A DNA stretch of 59,921 nt from Bacteroidetes bacterium ADurb.Bin139 (lineage in GTDB: Bacteria; Bacteroidota; Bacteroidia; Bacteroidales; UBA932): positions 1 to 59,921 of the forward strand of contig MWDM01000005.1 in the NCBI GenBank assembly GCA_002070565.1, in the 5' to 3' direction. Below the pieces are notes generated by a model. That model was given only the letters and a program-made list of their open reading frames with translations. It had not been told where the DNA came from and made no database searches. The first letter of the stretch is position 1; each line of letters begins with the position of its first letter. This document shows positions 45,350 to 53,254 of this stretch, piece by piece. Made by a program: the position numbers and the translations under genes.

Positions 45350-45551
45350 ATTATTGCTTTTTGGCACTTTGGGTGCTACCGAAATCGTCATTATCGCCCT
45401 TATTGTACTGCTTCTTTTTGGGGGGCGTAAGATTCCCGAACTTATGAAAGGCATTGGGAAAGGCGTCAGAAGCTTCAGGGACGGGGTCAAGGGTATAGAA
45501 GAGGATATTAAAGTGGATGAAAAAGAAAACGATAAGGACATTAAAAGTTAG
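45342..45551 (+). CDS. tatA: Twin-arginine translocase subunit TatA/TatE
   Basis: A 69-residue membrane protein: one N-terminal helix ([17 protein letters not shown]), the hinge [19 protein letters not shown], then an amphipathic helix and a charged tail. It forms the pore of the Tat system, which exports folded proteins. It is directly upstream of tatC; no separate tatB is seen. Confidence 0.95.
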   Translation: MSKLLLFGTLGATEIVIIALIVLLLFGGRKIPELMKGIGKGVRSFRDGVKGIEEDIKVDEKENDKDIKS

Positions 45552-45553
45552 CA

Positions 45554-46378
45554 GTGGCAGATGTTTCCGGGAATAAAAATGAGATGACCTTTTGGGAACA
45601 TCTTGATGAATTCCGCAAGGTGATATTTCGCTCGGCAATTGTCCTGATTGTACTCATGGTGGTTGTTTTTGTGAATAAAAGCTTTGTGTTTGATACTATC
45701 ATATTCGCTCCCAGAACCTCTGATTTTATTCTCTACCGGTGGATGACGTATCTGGCCGGCCTTGTGGGGATTTCTTCCATTTCGCCGGAACCTTTTACCC
45801 TGGAACTGCAAAACATAGAACTGTCTACCCAGTTTTTCACCCACATTAGTGTTTCTTTCAGTATTGCCTTAGTGTTGGCCACTCCTTTCATCCTGTACCA
45901 GTTGTGGATTTTTGTCCGCCCTGCTTTATATGCCAAAGAAAAAAGAGCTGTGAAAGGGGCTTTTGGGTGGTGCTCCCTGTTGTTTTTCCTTGGTGTACTA
46001 GCCGGTTACTTTTTTGTTTTCCCGTTGACCATTAATTTTCTGGGAAGTTACCAGGTAAGTGAATGGGTGAAAAACCAGATATCACTTCAGTCTTATATCC
46101 ATATGTTCATCTGGCTGGTGATCATCATGGGAATTGTGTTTGAAATGCCCATACTCTTGCGCGTGCTGTCAAAATTAGGCGTTATATCCAAAGAATTACT
46201 CAAGAAGTACAGGAAACATGCAGCCGTTGTCCTGTTAATACTGGCTGCCATCATAACGCCTAGCGGAGATGCTTTTACCTTGTTAGTAGTAGCTTTACCG
46301 TTGTACCTTCTTTACGAGGTCAGTATACTTGTAAGTTTTAGTAAGCAGCCCGCAGACGATGAAAAAGTCGCATCATAA
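45554..46378 (+). CDS. tatC: Twin-arginine translocase subunit TatC
   Basis: The multi-span core of the Tat translocase, which recognises twin-arginine signal peptides. Motifs: MTFWEHLDEFRKVIFRSAIV at the N-terminus, FVRPALYAKEKRAVKGAF, and the late helices with AAIITPSGDAFTLLVVALPLYLLYE. It has six hydrophobic spans and an insert after span 1. The frame starts with a GTG at 45554; the ATG at 45584 (MTFWEHLDEF) is the other likely start. It overlaps the WG-repeat gene by 20 bases. Confidence 0.95.
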   Translation: MADVSGNKNEMTFWEHLDEFRKVIFRSAIVLIVLMVVVFVNKSFVFDTIIFAPRTSDFILYRWMTYLAGLVGISSISPEPFTLELQNIELSTQFFTHISVSFSIALVLATPFILYQLWIFVRPALYAKEKRAVKGAFGWCSLLFFLGVLAGYFFVFPLTINFLGSYQVSEWVKNQISLQSYIHMFIWLVIIMGIVFEMPILLRVLSKLGVISKELLKKYRKHAAVVLLILAAIITPSGDAFTLLVVALPLYLLYEVSILVSFSKQPADDEKVAS

Positions 46379-47939
46379 GCTTTTAATACTTCTGGCAGGA
46401 GGGATCTTACTTTTATGCCTGCTTCTTTTTCTGACTCCATTTTTTTGGAAAAAACCTGCATTTCTGCTGTTAAAAAGCGACAAGCTGAACGGTTACCGCA
46501 AAGCTGTACTCATAGACCTGTACAAACCGGCCCCCAACAGTACCATCAGGAAATATGTACACCTTTACAACGGAGGATACAAACCGTTGAATTTCAAACC
46601 CGGACCTGTTTATATAACGGGAAAGGGATACAATTACCAGGATTCTCTTGGACTGCTCCTTACCGGGGATTTTTACCAGGAAGCCCTGCCTTTTTGTAAT
46701 GGCCTGGGGATAATCAGGCAAAATAACCTATACGGCATGCTCAATCATAGAGGGCGATCGATTATCCCCCCCCTTTACGATACAATTGTTCCGTTTTCTG
46801 ATGTTGTTGTTCTGGTGCGGGGCAGGGAATACGGTGTGGCAAACAGGCGTGGAAACATCAAAATCCCATTTTTGCCACGTCGCATATCTAGTACATACTA
46901 TGGCCGTCCTATACCTTTTCTGTTAGCTTTGCAATCTGACGGATCATTTTCTGTTATAGACGGAAAGGGAACAGAGAGAAAAACCCTGCCTTACGACAGT
47001 ATTGATATTAGAAACAACAACTTTTATGTTAGCCGTCAGGGAAAATGGGGTGTGCTTGACGGGCAAGGGAATGAACTTATCCCCACTCTGTACGACCATA
47101 TTGATGTTTGTGACGGGGATTCATTTATTGTAAGTAAAGGAAAATTCAAGGGTTTGCACCGCAAAAACCACGCAGTTCCTTTGATCCCTGTAATGTACGA
47201 CAACGTGGCTGCCTGTACCCCCACGAGCTTTATTATCTTGCACGACGGACATTACGGTCTGCTGGACCGTAAGGCAAATACCCTGATTGAACCCGTGTAT
47301 GATACCATATATCACCACCACGCTCAGGAGTGGATAGTGACAGGGGATCATGGTCGTTATGCGCTTCGCAACACCCGGAAACTGGAATATCCAACTGAAT
47401 TTTATGACTTTATTGGTCCCTGCCGTGAAGGGATGACTGTGGTGCGCAATGAAAAAGGGTATGGTGTGCTTTCCCCGGAAGGAGAGACGGTAGTTCCGCC
47501 TAGATACGATTTCATCCGCAATTACAGCAGCGGAGTTGCCATAGTGATGCACAACCAGTTATACGGTGTGATTGACCGTAACGGGTTTTTTACGGTGCCG
47601 TTTTCTTTAAGGCTGGTGGAAATTTATGATTTTCACGATGATATGGCGCTTTCAGCCCAGTTTAACATGATGGATTCACGGATAAAAAAACAGTTTGGTT
47701 TCATTGATAAAAAAGGCAATACCATGGTGCCTTTTATATACCAGGATGGTCACCGGTTTTTTTCCAATGGTATGGCAGGTATGAAGTACAACAATTATTG
47801 GGGCTTTATCAATAAACAGGGCGATATGATGATACCCTTCCTATATGATTCGGTGTCGGTTTTTTCACATGGCGTAACACAGGTTGATTACAAGGGCCAG
47901 ATCATAACCATTGACAAGCAGGGGAAAAAAGTTGAATGA
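46359..47939 (+). CDS. WG-repeat protein with N-terminal membrane anchor
   Basis: A 526-residue protein with one N-terminal membrane helix (LLILLAGGILLLCLLLFLTPFFW) and then about a dozen WG (KWG) beta-hairpin repeats of the pattern aromatic-G-(V/L/F)-(L/I)-(D/N)...G..(V/L)IP..YD, for example WGVLDGQGNELIPTLYD and WGFINKQGDMMIPFLYD. Such proteins sit in the cell envelope; the function is unknown. It overlaps tatC (20 bases) and the ABC-F remnant (four bases, ATGA). Confidence 0.85.
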   Translation: MKKSHHKLLILLAGGILLLCLLLFLTPFFWKKPAFLLLKSDKLNGYRKAVLIDLYKPAPNSTIRKYVHLYNGGYKPLNFKPGPVYITGKGYNYQDSLGLLLTGDFYQEALPFCNGLGIIRQNNLYGMLNHRGRSIIPPLYDTIVPFSDVVVLVRGREYGVANRRGNIKIPFLPRRISSTYYGRPIPFLLALQSDGSFSVIDGKGTERKTLPYDSIDIRNNNFYVSRQGKWGVLDGQGNELIPTLYDHIDVCDGDSFIVSKGKFKGLHRKNHAVPLIPVMYDNVAACTPTSFIILHDGHYGLLDRKANTLIEPVYDTIYHHHAQEWIVTGDHGRYALRNTRKLEYPTEFYDFIGPCREGMTVVRNEKGYGVLSPEGETVVPPRYDFIRNYSSGVAIVMHNQLYGVIDRNGFFTVPFSLRLVEIYDFHDDMALSAQFNMMDSRIKKQFGFIDKKGNTMVPFIYQDGHRFFSNGMAGMKYNNYWGFINKQGDMMIPFLYDSVSVFSHGVTQVDYKGQIITIDKQGKKVE

Positions 47940-48703
47940 TCTCTATTTCCAACATAAGCGTTTCGTTTGCCCACAAGGAGCTTTTCAGGGACATATCCCT
48001 GACCATAGACCGCCGTGACAGAATTGCGCTGGTAGGTAAGAACGGTGCAGGAAAGACCACGTTAATCAAGATCATTGCCGGACTGGCCCAACCTACCTTG
48101 GGACGTGTTGTGCGTTCTTCCGACTGCCGCATGGGATACCTTCCCCAGCAAATGGGACATGCCAAAGACAAGTCGGTTCTGGAAGAGACACTTACCGTTT
48201 TTTCCTATCTGGATGAGCTGCACAAACAAATGGACATCATCACCATGGAGCTTTCAGGAAGGGATGACTTTGAATCTGAAAGCTATAAGAAACTAATGGT
48301 AGGGCTTAACGAGGTAACGGACCGGTTACGTATTCTATCGTCTGACAATCCCAGGGGAAATGCAGAAAAAATCCTTACAGGACTGGGATTTAAGCAACAT
48401 GAACTGGACCGGCCCAGCCGGACTTTCTCGGAAGGCTGGAATATGCGCATAGAGCTGGCCAAGCTGTTGTTATCGCGTCCCGATATATTATTACTGGACG
48501 AACCCACCAACCATATGGATATTCCCTCAAGGGAAGTGATGAAAGAAGCCCTGAAACAATACACCGGCACGCTGGTTGTAGTATCTCACGACAGAACCTT
48601 TTTGGATGGTCTTGTAGATAAGATCTATGAATTCCGTGACGGGAAGGTGAAAGAACACCTGGGCGGGATCCGTGAATTCATGAAACGCCGGAAAGTTGTA
48701 TGA
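47936..48703 (+). CDS. ABC-F ATPase reduced to a single ATPase domain (internal deletion)
   Basis: ABC-F proteins normally carry two ATPase domains, a linker between them and a C-terminal coiled coil (about 540-650 residues) and act on ribosomes. This one has 255 residues. Residues 1 to about 196 are the first domain: Walker A GKNGAGKT (34-41), GYLPQQM, signature FSEGWNMRIELAKLLL (the usual SGG is SEG), and Walker B LLLDEPTNHMDI. From about residue 197 the text is that of the end of the second domain: SREVMKEALKQYTGTLVVVSHDRTFLDGLVDKIYEF, GKVKEHLGGI. The switch falls at the Walker B motif both domains share. The stop follows FMKRRKVV; a remnant of the coiled-coil end (YEKEKKELDQAMKAWECAHSELE) continues in the next frame. 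It is possibly a pseudogene. Confidence 0.85.
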   Translation: MISISNISVSFAHKELFRDISLTIDRRDRIALVGKNGAGKTTLIKIIAGLAQPTLGRVVRSSDCRMGYLPQQMGHAKDKSVLEETLTVFSYLDELHKQMDIITMELSGRDDFESESYKKLMVGLNEVTDRLRILSSDNPRGNAEKILTGLGFKQHELDRPSRTFSEGWNMRIELAKLLLSRPDILLLDEPTNHMDIPSREVMKEALKQYTGTLVVVSHDRTFLDGLVDKIYEFRDGKVKEHLGGIREFMKRRKVV

Positions 48704-48779
48704 AAAAGAAAAAAAAGAACTCGATCAGGCGATGAAAGCCTGGGAATGTGCACATAGTGAACTGGAAACATTTATCGAA
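48701..48779 (+). pseudogene. Out-of-frame remnant of the ABC-F C-terminal coiled coil
   Basis: In the +1 frame relative to the ABC-F gene, the DNA codes YEKEKKELDQAMKAWECAH followed by SELETFIE, the usual closing helix of Bacteroidota ABC-F proteins. It opens directly into the rlmB frame, so a fused reading starting at a TTG (48696) is possible but unlikely. Confidence 0.65.
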
Positions 48780-49529
48780 ATGGCTAAAATGACTGAAGAT
48801 CGCATATACGGCATACATCCCGTCAGGGAAGCCCTTACGGGCAGCAAGAAACCCGAAAAAATACTATTACGCCAGGGATTGGAAAGTCCTGTGGCGTATC
48901 AACTGATAGAGCTGGCCAGGCAGCATAATGTGTCGGTCCAGTTTGTACCCCAGGAAAAACTGAATCATCTGACAGCTAACAAGAATCACCAGGGAGTGGT
49001 TGCCATGCTTGCCCAGGTGGATTATGTCTCTCTTGAAGAAGCAGTGGCTGCTGCCGGCAATAAGCCGGGATTCCCTACCGTTTTGTTGCTGGACGGGGTA
49101 AGTGATGTTCGTAATTTCGGAGCCATAGCACGTACCTGTGAATGCGCAGGGGCAGGGGCGCTCATTCTTCCGGCTAAAGGAGGGGCAGCTGTCAACCAGG
49201 ATGCCATCAAGGCTTCTGCCGGAGCCTTGCTGCGCATTCCCTCATGCAAGGTTCCCAATCTTAGAACAGCCATTTTTTACCTCAAAGAATCGGGGTACGT
49301 GATCATAGGGACAGTGGCAGGGCAGCAACAATCCATTTATGAGACAGACTTTCGCCGCCCGCTGGCTTTGGTGATGGGTGCCGAGGGAAAAGGGATATCG
49401 CGGGGAGTTTTGGAGCTGTGCGATGAGTTGATCTCCATCCCGCAATTGGGCGAGATTGGCTCTCTGAACGTATCAGCGGCGGCAGCCGTTGTCCTTTATG
49501 AGGCGGTAAGGCAACGAGTCAATAAATAA
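48780..49529 (+). CDS. rlmB: 23S rRNA (guanosine-2'-O-)-methyltransferase RlmB-like
   Basis: A SPOUT-class methyltransferase of the TrmH/RlmB family, 249 residues, that 2'-O-methylates a guanosine in 23S rRNA. The substrate-binding N-domain (RIYGIHPVREALTGSKKPEKILL), motif 1 (LLLDGVSDVRNFGAIARTCECAGAGALIL), motif 2 (LALVMGAEGKGISRGVLELCD) and motif 3 (LISIPQLGEIGSLNVSAAAAVVLYE) are all present. The ATG at 48780 is chosen since upstream in-frame codons belong to the old ABC-F tail. The assignment to RlmB rather than another SpoU enzyme is likely but not certain. Confidence 0.88.
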   Translation: MAKMTEDRIYGIHPVREALTGSKKPEKILLRQGLESPVAYQLIELARQHNVSVQFVPQEKLNHLTANKNHQGVVAMLAQVDYVSLEEAVAAAGNKPGFPTVLLLDGVSDVRNFGAIARTCECAGAGALILPAKGGAAVNQDAIKASAGALLRIPSCKVPNLRTAIFYLKESGYVIIGTVAGQQQSIYETDFRRPLALVMGAEGKGISRGVLELCDELISIPQLGEIGSLNVSAAAAVVLYEAVRQRVNK

Positions 49530-49533
49530 GACC

Positions 49534-51051
49534 ATGTCTGTAAAGAATTCAGCCATCAGGCAATTAGCAGGAGAAACTGCGGTATATGGAATGAGCACGA
49601 TCCTGGCCAGGGTCCTCAATTTTCTGCTTGTTCCCATGTATACCCGCGTGCTCACAGACCAGGCAGCGTACGGAGTGGTGGCAGAATTCATGGCTTACAT
49701 AGCCGTATTACAGGTAGTCCTGGTCATGGGGCTGGAAACGGGTAGCTTCCGGTATGCTTCGCTTGCAGGTCAAAAGAACGATAACAATGCAGCGGCACGC
49801 GTTTTTTCCACTTCACTTGTTACTGTTACAGTGCTGGCGGGTTTGTTTTTTACCGTGGTGGTACTGTTTCGGGTGCCGATTGCCGGGAAACTTGGCTATG
49901 CAGACAGTCCGCAATCCATTTTCTACGTAGCCGGAATCCTTCTGCTGGACTGCATGACAGCCATACTGTTTGCCCGCCTGCGCTACGAACACAAAGCCTT
50001 ACGCTTTGCCATCTTCAAAACCATAAAAATCTGCTGCGAGCTGGGTTTTAACCTTCTTTTCTTTCTCTGGGCACCAGGTTACCTGACTGCCAATCCGGGA
50101 TCATTCCTGGGACGTTTTATCACAGCAACTCCCGATTACAATTACGTTCTCTTTTCTATATTCCTTTCGTGTATAGTGGCCTTTCTGCTTTTTTTACCCG
50201 ATCTGATAAAAAGAAGCAGTTATGTTGTTGACCGCAAAATATGGCCAAAGCTCATGATGTATTCCCTGCCCCTGATGATAGCCGGGTTGCCTGGTATCCT
50301 GAATGATTTCAGCGATAGGATCCTTTTTCGTTTTTTAATACCCGAAGAGGTTTCCTGGCGTTCACAGATGGGGATATACCAGGCGGGGATCAAGCTGGCT
50401 GTACTGATAAACCTCTGTATCCAGATGTTCCGGTATGCGGCAGAGCCATTCTTCTTTGGGCAGTCTGCCAACAAAGATGCACCAAAGACATATGCCCGGG
50501 TGCTGGATTATTTTACGGCATTTTGCATGCTCGTGTACCTTGGAATTTTGCTGTACATGGACCTGTTTAGTTTGTTATTGGGAGAAAATTACCGGGAAGG
50601 GATTGTTGTAGTGCCGGTCATGGCACTGGCTTATGTTTTCCTGGGAATATATTTTAACGTAAGCATCTGGTTCAAATTGTCCGGTAAAACCGGGAACGCC
50701 GTGTTAATCACAACGGCCGGGCTGGTGGTCACCTTGTTGGTCAATGTCTTGTTCATGCCACGATACGGCTATATGGCGGCTGCCTGGGGACACCTGGCCA
50801 GCTACCTGTGTATGACAGTAATATGCACTCTTATGGGGCACAGAAAATACCCCATTCCCTATAACTGGCTGCGCATTGGATTTTACCTGGTTGCAGGGAC
50901 AGGACTGTACGCTTTCTCCCTGTTGTTTGCACACTTGCCTTTGATTCCCAAACTGGCAATCAACACGGGCATTATTCTTATATATCTGGCTGCATGGGCA
51001 GGGGTGGCCGGTTTCTACGGAAAGCTGCGCAAATTATGGCTGCGGCAGTAG
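49534..51051 (+). CDS. Polysaccharide flippase (Wzx/MATE-like)
   Basis: A 505-residue protein with about 14 membrane helices. The N-terminus SAIRQLAGETAVYGMSTILARVLNFLLVPMYTRVLTDQAAYGVV is the usual opening of Wzx-like O-antigen or lipid-linked oligosaccharide transporters. It would flip a lipid-linked glycan across the inner membrane. Its place at the end of the valS operon, four bases after rlmB, is as in other compact Bacteroidota. The last 74 bases overlap the convergent methyltransferase gene. Confidence 0.88.
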   Translation: MSVKNSAIRQLAGETAVYGMSTILARVLNFLLVPMYTRVLTDQAAYGVVAEFMAYIAVLQVVLVMGLETGSFRYASLAGQKNDNNAAARVFSTSLVTVTVLAGLFFTVVVLFRVPIAGKLGYADSPQSIFYVAGILLLDCMTAILFARLRYEHKALRFAIFKTIKICCELGFNLLFFLWAPGYLTANPGSFLGRFITATPDYNYVLFSIFLSCIVAFLLFLPDLIKRSSYVVDRKIWPKLMMYSLPLMIAGLPGILNDFSDRILFRFLIPEEVSWRSQMGIYQAGIKLAVLINLCIQMFRYAAEPFFFGQSANKDAPKTYARVLDYFTAFCMLVYLGILLYMDLFSLLLGENYREGIVVVPVMALAYVFLGIYFNVSIWFKLSGKTGNAVLITTAGLVVTLLVNVLFMPRYGYMAAAWGHLASYLCMTVICTLMGHRKYPIPYNWLRIGFYLVAGTGLYAFSLLFAHLPLIPKLAINTGIILIYLAAWAGVAGFYGKLRKLWLRQ

Positions 51052-51742
51052 CCACGTTAAGGGATTCAGACCCCCTGCGATACGACGGAATATACAATCT
51101 GACCGGAATGTGTTCCAGCAGTTCCCGGCTAATGCCCTGTGATTCATTTCCAAAAACGATGATGCCTTCGCAGGGAAGGGGAGTGTTGTTGATATCTGTC
51201 CCTCCAAGAAGCACAGACCCTGTGACAGGAAGCGAGCAGCCTTGAAGAAGCGGGGCAAGAGGGGTGTAATGAACCGGAACACGCAGAATGGCACCCATAG
51301 TTGATTGAATGGTTTTTGGATTGTAGAGTTCCACGCAGTCCGGCGAGGCATAAACAGCTGCTATGTCAAACCAGTCTGCCAGCCGCAATATGGTTCCAAA
51401 ATTGCCCGGATCACGTACCCCGTCAAGGGCCAGGTACAACTTTCCTTGTTGTGGCATGGTTACAGGAACCTTGGGGATCTCTACCACGGCAAGTGCCCCG
51501 GAAGGTGTTGACTGGGAAGAAATCCTTTCCATTTCTTTTGCCGAAATATATTCTGCCGGGTGGTCAACAGCCGGCCCTGGGAAACCTTCCTCCAGGTATA
51601 GATTTTTTATGCGGAAGGGGCCTGGAGCATTGATCAGCTCCGTTATTATTTTCCTCCCTTCCACAATGAATTCTCCGAATTCCTGTCGAAATTTTTTGTG
51701 CTCCAGAGATTTGATATGTTGTATTTGTGCCTTGCTCAACAT
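50978..51742 (-). CDS. TrmH/SpoU-family RNA methyltransferase
   Basis: A second SPOUT 2'-O-methyltransferase, 254 residues. An N-terminal substrate domain (MLSKAQIQHIKSLEHKKFRQ, EFIVEGRKIITELI), then LYLALDGVRDPGNFGTILRLADWF, GIIVFGNESQGISRELLEHI and the closing SESLNVATAAAIICAAF. The residues after that (RRNRPPLPMQPDI) lie fully within the 74-base antisense overlap with the flippase. The target nucleotide is unknown. Its stop-to-start distance to the upstream decarboxylase is four bases, so they share an operon. Confidence 0.9.
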   Translation of the reverse strand: MLSKAQIQHIKSLEHKKFRQEFGEFIVEGRKIITELINAPGPFRIKNLYLEEGFPGPAVDHPAEYISAKEMERISSQSTPSGALAVVEIPKVPVTMPQQGKLYLALDGVRDPGNFGTILRLADWFDIAAVYASPDCVELYNPKTIQSTMGAILRVPVHYTPLAPLLQGCSLPVTGSVLLGGTDINNTPLPCEGIIVFGNESQGISRELLEHIPVRLYIPSYRRGSESLNVATAAAIICAAFRRNRPPLPMQPDI

Positions 51743-51746
51743 GGTT

Positions 51747-53135
51747 TCAATAGCCTAAAAGTTTGAGCATGGATTTATATGTCTGCTCTTTAGAGAAGAG
51801 TTTTGTAGTATACTCCCCGTTCTCTTCTCCTATAATGACCATTTTTGGAGCCGGCATCAGGCAATGCTGAATACCGCCAAATCCCGAAATGGACTCCTGG
51901 TATGCACCGGTATTGAAAAAACCGATATAAAGAGGCTCTCCGTTTTCGTTTTTGGGAAGGAAAACTGCGTTGGCATGGGCCTCGGCGTTGTAATAGTCCT
52001 GGGAGTCACAGGTCAAACCACCCAGAAAAACACGTTGGTAAGGTTCGTTCCATTTGTTGATGGGAAGGAGTATGAAACGACGTTTGATGCCCCAGGTATC
52101 GGGCAATGTGGTCATGAAAGATGAATCGATCATATACCACCTTTCGCGGTCATTTTGTTGCTTTTCTCCTAAAACCTGGTAAATATTCGCACCGCTTTCA
52201 CCTACAGTAAAAGATCCGAACTCGGTAAAAATGTCTGGATCCTTCACTTTGCGGCTTGCACATATGCTTTTTATCTGGGCAATGATCTCTTCTGTCATGT
52301 ATTCGTAATCATAGTCAAAAGACAGGGAGTTCCTAACCGGGAACCCTCCGCCCAGGTTCAGGGAATCAAGGTCGGGACAGAAATTCTTGAGGTCGCAATA
52401 TACATTAACGCATTTGGCCAGTTCGTTCCAGTAGTATGCATTGTCCTGTATGCCGGTATTAATGAAGAAGTGTAACATTTTCAGTTTGAACTTCTGGTTA
52501 CGTTTGATGTATTTATGATAATACGGTACCACGTCGCTGTACCGGATACCCAGGCGGCTGGTATAAAATTCGAATTTTGGCTCTTCTTCTGCTGCAATGC
52601 GGATACCTATCTTGCATGTGTCTTTTACTGCATGGTCCAGGGCTTCTATCTCGGGCATGTTGTCCAGGATAGAAATGGTATTTTCCCAGCCCGAATTCAC
52701 CAGTCTGCCAATATTATCTATGTATTGCTGCTTCTTATAGCCATTGCAGATCACATACAGATCCTTGTCCACGATCTTCTGTTCGTAAAGTGATTCAATC
52801 AGGTTGATGTCAAAGGCAGAGGAAGTCTCTATATGGATATCGTTCTTAAGGGCTTCTTCCATTACAAAAGAAAAATGAGAAGATTTTGTACAATAACAGT
52901 AATGATAGTCTGCATCGTAGTCTACCTTGGCCATGGCTACATTAAACAATCGTTTTGCCTTTTGAATCTGTTTGCTTATGGAAGGTAAATAATAGAATTT
53001 CAGAGGTGTCCCGTATTGACGGATTAAGTCCATTACAGGAATATCATGGGAAAAAAGTTCCCCGTTAATTACCTTGAATTCTTCCTGCGGAAAGTCAAAA
53101 CTTTGTTGAATCAGGTCGATATACTTGTTTTTCAT
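51747..53135 (-). CDS. Arginine decarboxylase-like PLP enzyme (fold III)
   Basis: A 462-residue enzyme of the alanine-racemase/ornithine-arginine-diaminopimelate decarboxylase fold. The PLP lysine is in YCYCTKSSHFSFV, the phosphate-binding glycines are in LNLGGGFPV, and GGLTCDSQDYYN holds the conserved cysteine-aspartate region at the dimer interface. Bacteroidota carry this type as biosynthetic arginine decarboxylase, making agmatine for polyamines; that substrate is inference from family. It has its own promoter and is co-transcribed with the RNA methyltransferase. Confidence 0.85.
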   Translation of the reverse strand: MKNKYIDLIQQSFDFPQEEFKVINGELFSHDIPVMDLIRQYGTPLKFYYLPSISKQIQKAKRLFNVAMAKVDYDADYHYCYCTKSSHFSFVMEEALKNDIHIETSSAFDINLIESLYEQKIVDKDLYVICNGYKKQQYIDNIGRLVNSGWENTISILDNMPEIEALDHAVKDTCKIGIRIAAEEEPKFEFYTSRLGIRYSDVVPYYHKYIKRNQKFKLKMLHFFINTGIQDNAYYWNELAKCVNVYCDLKNFCPDLDSLNLGGGFPVRNSLSFDYDYEYMTEEIIAQIKSICASRKVKDPDIFTEFGSFTVGESGANIYQVLGEKQQNDRERWYMIDSSFMTTLPDTWGIKRRFILLPINKWNEPYQRVFLGGLTCDSQDYYNAEAHANAVFLPKNENGEPLYIGFFNTGAYQESISGFGGIQHCLMPAPKMVIIGEENGEYTTKLFSKEQTYKSMLKLLGY

Positions 53136-53194
53136 TTTTGTAATGTAAGTGAGTTACTTTAGTGAAAAAATGTCTATGTAAGTCAATCAGGTTG

Positions 53195-53202
53195 CAAATA
53201 TA
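53195..53202 (-). promoter_or_regulatory. -7 box of the decarboxylase gene
   Basis: TATATTTG on the minus strand matches TAnnTTTG. The leader would be about 55 bases. Confidence 0.6.
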
Positions 53203-53203
53203 T

Positions 53204-53233
53204 GCGAATATTGATTGATTATATCGTATTCGC
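53204..53233. promoter_or_regulatory. Inverted repeat between divergent promoters
   Basis: Arms GCGAATA (53204-53210) and TATTCGC (53227-53233) flank a 16-base spacer containing TTGATTGATT. It lies between the decarboxylase and tamL -7 boxes and is followed by C then nine T residues. It could be an operator for both genes or a weak plus-strand terminator. Confidence 0.45.
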
Positions 53234-53242
53234 CTTTTTTTT

Positions 53243-53250
53243 TACATTTG
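53243..53250 (+). promoter_or_regulatory. -7 box of tamL, very close to the start codon
   Basis: TACATTTG matches TAnnTTTG exactly but ends only four bases before the ATG at 53255, so the transcript would be leaderless or nearly so. Confidence 0.5.
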
Positions 53251-53254
53251 TATT

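Noticed and set aside
48696..48779. N-terminal extension of RlmB beginning at a TTG
   Set aside because: The extra residues match the end of an ABC-F coiled coil rather than any RlmB N-terminus; the ATG at 48780 gives a normal-length enzyme.
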